Shown here one piece after another: positions 58,501-64,000 of a DNA stretch of 64,000 nt; positions within the stretch are counted from its first letter, which is position 1; the number at the start of each line of letters is the position of its first letter. The notes beneath the pieces were generated by a model. That model was given only the letters and a program-made list of their open reading frames with translations. It did not search any database and was not told where the DNA came from. Location: assembly GCA_947359465.1 (NCBI GenBank), contig OX375881.1:116804738-116868737 (forward strand). Reading direction: 5' to 3'. Position numbers and translations under genes: made by a program. This DNA is from Metellina segmentata (Eukaryota; Arthropoda; Arachnida; Araneae; Tetragnathidae).

Positions 58501-61411
58501 GGTACACAAACAAATTATCAAAATTCTATGGGATACCAAAAAAGTGAAGACCTATCCTTTTTACTCCAGATCGGCATTTCAAAAAAATCTTTTGAAATAA
58601 TTTATGGAAATTTGTTATAAAATGTAAAAGCAAAAATTATTTTTTGGGTGTTTCTTGAAATTATTTGTGAGCACACTTATCGAAAGCTAAAAACCAAACG
58701 TTTGAAACGAAATAATTTTTAATCAATTTAATCTGTATCTTATTTGTGAGCACACTTATAAACAAAATTTCGTAACCAAACACATATTTGAAATGGAATA
58801 AATCTTGCACATTTTAAGCAATCACTTCCCCAGGTGCTGAATTATATGCAATGTTCTGAAACACAACTCCAGGCAATTGCAATTATTTTGCATGCATTTT
58901 GTCATTGACGTAAAAGGTGTGTTATTTATAAAGTGTTAGTGGTATTTTGGGTAATTTAGGAAGGTTGTTCCGTAGCTAGAAAATGAAGAAATATGTGGCA
59001 AGAAGCGCGCATTGTATTGCAGAATATCTTGAAATATGACTTTAAAATTATGCAAAAATTTTGATAAAATTAAGGAAACATTTATCTGTAAAGATTTTGT
59101 TCTGCGTCACACGTCACAGTTTTAAACACTTTCTGCTCCCGGGGTCACTTCATCCGAAAAAGTATACCAGTTACGTTTTTGGAAAGCAGATGTTATGTAT
59201 TATATTCAATTACGAGTAGGCAGAATAAACACTTACCCTAATACAGCCATGTTGAATGAATTTTGTAAGTTTCCTAAGTATTCTCCAATCAATTGTTTAC
59301 TAAGTCCTTGACTCGAGAGTAAAAACCTAGCAACAGCTCTAGGAGTTGCCTCCAAGTGACCCCGCTGGATTAGGAAGCGAATACCTCTTTCAGGTTTCTT
59401 GTTAAATATGTTGAGACCAACTCTGTATTGCCGCTTCCGACGAATTTCATTTAACTGTAAGAGCAAAGAGACACATTAAATATTGATTAAAAACAAAAGT
59501 AACGTGGTATAGAAAAACAACAAATGTAAAATTACAGATGATGCACTATAGTGCGACAAATAGTTGCCTACAGAACATTGACCAATTGTTATAATTATCC
59601 AAACTGTCTAACCAAGTGTTTGTGTAATCAGAGCAGTTTTGGATATTTAATTAAAAATAAAGTTTTAAGGACGAGTATTAACCAGAGAAAAGTGTTGATC
59701 AAAGAAGATCGTTTAGGATATTTTCAAGAGTTCAAAAGGTATGTAACTCATGTTCTTATATCTAATAAAATTATTAAATATATACTGTGACATAAATATG
59801 AGTATAGATAATATACCCAACACTAAATTATAAAAATTGCAGTAGTAGTTGTAACATTTAAAAAGTTTTATATTGAAAGGCCGATATACAGACAGAATAA
59901 ATGCAATATAAACTAATTAACTTATAAATCAGCAACTTATGATGTTAAGGCAAAAAACGCGTTTGCTATTTAATATAAACTCGAATGGTGACTTCAAACA
60001 TGTCAGAAAATAAGTTATCTACAGCACACATGAACCAAGATCACTTTATGATACGTCTCCTATTCTACAAGCTCTGCATTCATCCCAAAAGTTGTGATGT
60101 AGGGCAAACGAGAGAAGTAACTGTCATGAGTTTTAAAGGGCAGTTTGCTTCTCTTCGAGGGTAGTGATACCACATTCTGATCCTCGAATTATGTTATAAT
60201 CCTGATTCGTCCGAAAAATTTCCCCTTGTTGCTGTCGTTTGGATTTGCTGCCAGAAACGATTTGAAAGGAAGTTGAGATTGATTAACAGAGAGTAAATTT
60301 ATCATTCTATAGTATGGAATTACAAATTGTGTAACGAAGAACATTTATATCAAATGACGAAGACACGGGCAAAGCGTTTCGTTTGAATTTTACACCTCTT
60401 AAAACATCTGTATATTGAAGCCTACTTGTTTTTTTGTATTATGAACAATTGCTTTTTTGGCAGGTTGTGAGTTTTTCACAAACCTATCCAAAAGATCGGA
60501 ATAAATTCATTAGGTAATATTGAGCATGCATTTGGAAATTTACAATCCGTACTAAACCATTAAAAGGCAAATAATAATAAATGTTTGGGAGAAAGGTTTT
60601 ACAAAAATTACGTCAATATATTTCGTATATACTTACTGGATACAAATTAAAGTTTTCATCATCCAGCGCCTTTGACTGTGAATCTACACACTGGAGGTCT
60701 ACATGACCATTAGGATCAACGTTTTGAGTGGTTTGTCCATCTTTGTCTTGGCTTCTTTCACCAACATATTGTCCGGTGATTACTTTTACTTGATCAGTCT
60801 CCCTTTCCTCTTGTTCGGTGATCACTTCCGCTTGGTGAGATTGTTCACTAGCTTGGCTTGTGATTTCATTCTCTTTATTAATTGGACCTGTAATGTGTCC
60901 AGGAGCTTTTTCATTTAGCCTACGTTCTTCTCCGGTTGGCCCTTTTGCCTTCACTGCAATTCCGGTCTGTTCCCCCTTAACCCTGAAATAGAGGGACGGA
61001 AAACGTAAACAACCGATGCTTAAATCTATTTAAAACCACAACAACTTGTTACCTTTCATAAAACTTAGATCCATCAAATATATATATATATATTATTTTT
61101 GTTAAACAAAGTCTAAAACAAATATTTTTCAGCAAATTTAAAATTTTTTGTTTCAAATACATAAGCTTGGCTATAGTTTATAATTGTAAATGAGCCCAAA
61201 AACTCACAAGACTTCCTTTCTAATATTCGTTTGTTTTATAACCAGCACTCACAAATATTTATTATAGGTTACACAATTTTCAAAACATTTTTAGTTAAAA
61301 TTGTTATTTAAGCTAAGTTTGAAGTTCTATTTGTGCGTTGAATCCAGGTACTTACCACAGGCTTCTCATGAAATTGAAACCTCGATTTTTCTTTGTTCGG
61401 AAATAGGACAT
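52461..61411 (-). CDS. IQSEC: IQSEC-family Arf-GEF (schizo/loner ortholog), 3' end outside or not found
   Basis: Guanine-nucleotide exchange factor that activates Arf GTPases (Arf6 in known family members) at membranes, with roles in myoblast fusion and synapses. Ten minus-strand exons (listed separately) join in consistent phase with GT/AG borders and encode 527 residues. The Sec7 domain (about 138-325) starts [19 protein letters not shown]. The catalytic glutamate is in [10 protein letters not shown] (E236), and the second motif is MMLNTDLH (278-283). The PH domain (about 348-465) has [25 protein letters not shown] and YYPHGIRL, the family signature that separates IQSEC from cytohesins. The N-terminus here is only about 134 residues and lacks an IQ motif, unlike the long forms. 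A candidate exon at 52461-52530 follows; the C-terminal end was not found. Confidence 0.95.
53060..53560 (+). pseudogene. Possible transposase N-terminal relic
   Basis: 53069 onward reads [14 protein letters not shown], then [14 protein letters not shown], reminiscent of the first helix-turn-helix of Tc1/mariner proteins. It then breaks down with many stops. gtagggtgcacc (52873) and gaattaccccgtatac (53662) might be remnants of the ends. Weak. Confidence 0.25.
53916..54111 (-). CDS. IQSEC: IQSEC exon 10 (post-PH)
   Basis: Acceptor GTTATTTAG, donor GAAC|GTAAGT. Encodes [19 protein letters not shown], then a serine-rich stretch ending [10 protein letters not shown]. This matches the post-PH helix of the family; the ATG at its start is internal. 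Confidence 0.9.
54115..55125. other. IQSEC intron 9
   Basis: AT-rich, no repeats of the families seen elsewhere in the window. Confidence 0.6.
55128..55249 (-). CDS. IQSEC: IQSEC exon 9 (PH end)
   Basis: Acceptor GTTCTATAG, donor GGAG|GTAAAG. Encodes [17 protein letters not shown], then [11 protein letters not shown], the C-terminal PH helix. Confidence 0.95.
55657..55744 (-). CDS. IQSEC: IQSEC exon 8 (PH)
   Basis: Acceptor CTGATTAG, donor CCAT|GTAAGT. Encodes [20 protein letters not shown] to LFEAP. Confidence 0.95.
56465..56590 (-). CDS. IQSEC: IQSEC exon 7 (PH start)
   Basis: Acceptor TTTTGTAG, donor ATG|GTAACT. Encodes [18 protein letters not shown] to VFLFNDLLM. Confidence 0.95.
56883..57022 (-). 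CDS. IQSEC: IQSEC exon 6 (Sec7-PH linker)
   Basis: Acceptor TTTTAATAG, donor CCT|GTAAGT. Encodes [19 protein letters not shown] and onward to [10 protein letters not shown]. Confidence 0.95.
57128..57335 (-). CDS. IQSEC: IQSEC exon 5 (Sec7 catalytic core)
   Basis: Acceptor CTTTTAG, donor CGAT|GTGAGT. Encodes [20 protein letters not shown], then the [18 protein letters not shown] motif. Carries the glutamic finger and the hydrophobic groove residues. Confidence 0.97.
57724..57805 (-). CDS. IQSEC: IQSEC exon 4 (Sec7)
   Basis: Acceptor TTAAACAG, donor CCT|GTAAGT, 82 bp. Encodes [20 protein letters not shown] and so on up to RMP, directly before the catalytic glutamate. Confidence 0.95.
57810..59230. 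other. IQSEC intron 3
   Basis: A plus-strand frame at 58348-58620 has no recognised motif. ctacggctggtacaccagtt (58322) and acggacagtacatcagttgt (58376) are a short imperfect repeat. Confidence 0.5.
59237..59454 (-). CDS. IQSEC: IQSEC exon 3 (Sec7 start)
   Basis: Acceptor CTCTTACAG, donor TTAGG|GTAAGTG. Encodes [13 protein letters not shown] through [16 protein letters not shown], the first Sec7 helices. Confidence 0.95.
59460..60630. other. IQSEC intron 2
   Basis: No gene or known repeat recognised. The 79-codon plus-strand frame at 59551-59790 has no motif. Confidence 0.5.
60637..60982 (-). CDS. IQSEC: IQSEC exon 2
   Basis: Acceptor CTATTTCAG, donor CCA|GTAAGT, 346 bp. Encodes a polar, Q/E-rich linker with recurring VITEQ/VITGQ phrases and no IQ motif. 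Low complexity and fast-evolving, likely disordered. Confidence 0.8.
61356..61411 (-). CDS. IQSEC: IQSEC exon 1 coding part
   Basis: ATG at 61411 (first ATG after an in-frame TGA) gives [18 protein letters not shown] and ends in phase 2 at donor TG|GTAAGT. Together with the next exon it makes the codon TGG. A second ATG at 61369 is an alternative start. If an acceptor exists upstream this could be an internal exon; none is convincing, so an alternative first exon is preferred. Confidence 0.6.
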
Positions 61412-61414
61412 GAT

Positions 61415-62034
61415 TTTCAAACGAATCACTAAATCTCCGACGAAGAAATTACTTCAGAAAGTCTGAACGTTTGAAAAATTATAGCAAAGATCGCAAGAAA
61501 ACTTTTAAGACGCTAACTTGAGAATCAAAAAGCAGAGTATGAAATGAAATTGAAAATCGAACAATTAAGTTAATGGTCATTGTTGTAACTACAACATTGC
61601 GCAACAATTCGACTTTTTTAGTATTCTTACAATAGATTGTTGAGATTTACTTTGTTAGATGTCATAAAATCTCCACGGCTAACTGTAACCGAAGAGGGGT
61701 GTGGGTTTGAAAAATTAAATGGTTTATGCTTAAAATTTGAAATCATGTGACTGCAATCACTCTTTCTTTGTGACAGAATTAGATAAGCTTGAAATAACAG
61801 TTAAAACTATTCTTCAATTAGCCTAGATCCATTGTTTGACTTTAAAAGTTTAATGTATTTAATTTAAAAAGAACGTAGATCATTCACGGAAAAGAGGTAA
61901 AACTTGAAAGCGACTACAAAATATGAGAAACCTTTGGAAAACGTTTAACACATAAAGCATTCAATAAGAGTTAGTAGATAAGGGTGAGTTCAATATAATT
62001 ATCAGTCTATCAGTCTATCAATTATATCAATCTT
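61415..62034. promoter_or_regulatory. IQSEC: Region upstream of the short IQSEC start
   Basis: If 61411 is the true start, the 5' UTR and promoter lie here on the minus strand. I found no convincing TATA box or initiator, so this rests on position only. Confidence 0.25.
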
Positions 62035-62038
62035 TTAA

Positions 62039-62572
62039 CCCACTGGCTGATTATCCCGCGATTTCCACGGGCAACTCAAATGTAGCAAAAATTTGCTCAT
62101 CCCGCGATTTTCGCGGGATTGTTTTCACCATTTTCTAATCAGAAATGGCAACTAGAAAACGTTCAGCGATTGACAGAGTATATATTCCTGATGATTTATC
62201 AGATTCTGAAAGTGATTTTAGTTTTGATAGTGATAGTGATATAGATTTTTCGGACTGTTCCTCAGATAGCGATGAATCTGATCATGATTCAATAAACTTG
62301 CAAAGCGTTAGGCAGTGGTGCAAAATTGATATGAAGAATATTCCTCCTCCTCCTCCAGTTCCTTTTCGTGGAAATCCGGGAATTACTGTGCATATAGCTA
62401 ACAATAACTTCTGACAGTTTAGTCTCTCATGATAAAAATCTATATAAAAAGTCTTTTTTAGAAAGAAAAAAATGCATTTTTCAATTCTCCAATATATATA
62501 GATTTTTAATATGCAAAAAAAAATACACGATTTTTGTAACGATTTCGGTCCACAAATTGAGCATTCAGAGGG
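62039..62572 (+). mobile_element. Miniature piggyBac keeping the transposase N-terminus
   Basis: 534 bp between TTAA at 62035-62038 and 62573-62576. Termini cccactggctgattatcccg and (complement) ccctctgaatgctcaatttg. Inside are two cccgcgatttycrcggg-type palindromic blocks (62055-62071 and 62101-62118). A different family from the copies at 13, 22, 37 and 46 kb. Non-autonomous. Confidence 0.85.
62145..62414 (+). pseudogene. piggyBac transposase N-terminal fragment
   Basis: 89 codons starting MATRKRSAIDRVYIPDDL, then a strongly acidic Ser/Asp region and PPPPPVPFRGNPGITVHIA. This is the usual start of piggyBac transposases, cut before the DDD core. The frame is intact. It has no catalytic residues; a dominant or regulatory role is possible but unsupported. 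Confidence 0.75.
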
Positions 62573-62857
62573 TTAAAATGCTACTATAACATAATTATTT
62601 AATGTGACAATTACTTAAAATGTCAATTTTATAATTTTGGCTTTTTCTTATTGAAAGACGTGTTTATGCAGAAATTCCACAGCTCATTTTACATTAACCC
62701 CTAAATTCAATGCTTAGGTTTCGACCCTCACAATTCATGCTCCAAGATCTGTAAAATTGCATTGCTAAATAATAAGTCCTTTAAGATTTCAAAAATTAAG
62801 GGTACCATTATCCTAAATTTAATGGCTGGATTTAGTTTAGGCCTTAAATTCCTTTAC

Positions 62858-62975
62858 GCTGATGTGGTGTTGAAGTTTAGAGAGTAGGGTACCTGGTCAG
62901 GAGTTGACCTCAACACTTTGCATAACTTTAACAGACCGTGGTTTAAAATGACAACTTGTTGTCTCTTTAATCTTA
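62858..62975 (+). repeat. SINE body fragment
   Basis: acgctgatgtggtgttgaag, tttagagagtagggtacc and cagaccgtggtttaaaatga match the family body with a short insertion. Confidence 0.55.
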
Positions 62976-63104
62976 CCATAATCGACTGAGTAGATTGTAG
63001 ATTGATTTTTTTTAATACAAAACAACGTTTTGAAATCTTTTGGAAGAAGCTCTTCTTTGAAACCCTCTATTTGTTCCGCCGAAGTTCTCCTTCGGAACAT
63101 GCGT

Positions 63105-63425
63105 CTTTTTAGAGGTGCTGTAATCCTCAGTTCTTCTTCATGGATGACGACGCTAAAATTAATCCTAAAGCGGCGGTTGGAGAATGATGATATTGAACGT
63201 ATGGATCGCCGACACGGTCACCGGATCTAAATCCAATCGAATATGTTTGAGACATTCAGGGAAATGCTTTGGAACACATCACCAACCGCCAGTAACGATC
63301 ACGGAAATGCGATTGGCGATACAACAGGAATGGGCAGCAATGCCTCAACAGTTTGTTGAAAACCTCGTACTCAGCATGGACATACGATAAAAATCCAGCA
63401 CAGCAGTCAGCGGTGATTACATACC
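63105..63425 (+). pseudogene. Tc1-like transposase C-terminal fragment
   Basis: Across shifting frames: FMDDDAKINP (second catalytic D), IERMDR, SPDLNPIEYV-equivalent text near 63225 (catalytic E), then ITEMRLAIQQEWAAMPQQFV and SGDYIPY at the end. This is a different Tc1 lineage from the two larger copies in the window, and it is truncated at the N-terminus. Confidence 0.75.
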
Positions 63426-63429
63426 CTAC

Positions 63430-64000
63430 TAAAGACTGGATGTTTTTTGTTGGACATCTGTCCCATGGATGTTTTAGGCTTCTGTCGCATTGTGCTCCAT
63501 GCTAATTTTTCAATGAAGTTCCTTTTTCATCCTTTAAAATTTTTTTACTTTTCCCATGTTTTTACTTCTTGGATATCTCATTAAATTAATTGCGTCAATT
63601 TAGTACACATTTGTTCAACATTACATTAGAAAACCGTCTCATCCTTAATTTTTGCGCACCAGTGTATAAAAATGTTAACATATATACTAGTTATTCTTTC
63701 CTGTAAGCCAAACACAAAATTAGCTAAGAAATTGCTTTAACTTTAATTTTAGGATTTCGTGGATGCGCTAACTAGTACTAAAGAGTGAATTTGTGAGTAC
63801 AATTTATGCTATTTTTTAATATCATAATCATTATCTAAATATGTTGTTCCAGACGAATTAAATGACCGGAATTTACGAACCTTAAAATAACAACTATAAA
63901 ATACATCTCTCAGTTAAAAGTAAATTAGCAACATAAAGTATTTCGAAACTAAAAACTAATTTTCTCTGAAGTAACTATGAAACCAGTTATAAAACTTTTC
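63430..64000. other. No recognisable gene
   Basis: 63640-63665 (ttaatttttgcgcaccagtg) may be the end of the Tc1-like element. Otherwise nothing identified. Confidence 0.4.

Overview
The window is AT-rich animal DNA, most likely from an arthropod. It has introns with GT/AG borders, tRNA-derived SINEs, and Tc1, mariner, piggyBac, hAT, Mutator-like, gypsy and non-LTR elements. The only cellular gene I can identify firmly is an ortholog of IQSEC (Drosophila schizo/loner), an Arf guanine-nucleotide exchange factor. The species cannot be fixed from the sequence. No rRNA, functional tRNA or CRISPR array was seen.

Layout. 0.2-3.5 kb: a transposon-like element with about 540 bp inverted repeats around a decayed, intron-containing gene on the minus strand; its protein has the acidic motif layout of FEN1/XPG (PIN-fold) nucleases. 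3.5-5.7 kb: a cluster of SINEs from a modular family with two alternative tRNA-like heads and one shared body. 6.3-8.0 kb: a fold-back element, then a 480 bp tandem repeat carrying histone-type 3' stem-loops on the minus strand. 8.1-9.6 kb: a mariner-superfamily element with an intact 358-codon transposase, 124 bp terminal repeats and a TA duplication. 10.6-12.5 kb: more SINEs and a second copy of the 5 kb region.

13.0-26.7 kb is a large imperfect inverted duplication. Each arm (about 2.9 kb without later insertions) carries the same internally deleted piggyBac. The left arm was interrupted by a Tc1 element and the right arm by a 3.6 kb non-autonomous hAT-like element, so each arm gives the empty site of the other's insertion. 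A decayed mariner lies in the spacer. A third copy of the piggyBac sits at 46.8-47.6 kb, with the arms' flank on one side and a gypsy integrase on the other.

26.7-39.2 kb: a 5'-truncated non-LTR retrotransposon, a second Tc1 copy with two nonsense codons, a Mutator-like transposase remnant, full-length SINEs, a possible signal-peptide exon on the plus strand and a decayed piggyBac transposase. 39.2-50 kb: mostly unassigned AT-rich DNA with SINE pieces, short tandem repeats, CATCGATG-rich repeats and a gypsy fragment. 50.06-51.19 kb: four nearly identical 285 bp tandem repeats that stay open in one frame.

52.4-61.4 kb: IQSEC on the minus strand. Ten exons join in consistent phase and encode a 527-residue stretch with the Sec7 and PH domains; a likely eleventh exon has a 19 bp duplication that creates a stop. 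This interval holds almost no recognisable transposons. 62.0-63.4 kb: a miniature piggyBac keeping the transposase N-terminus, a SINE piece and a Tc1 C-terminal fragment.
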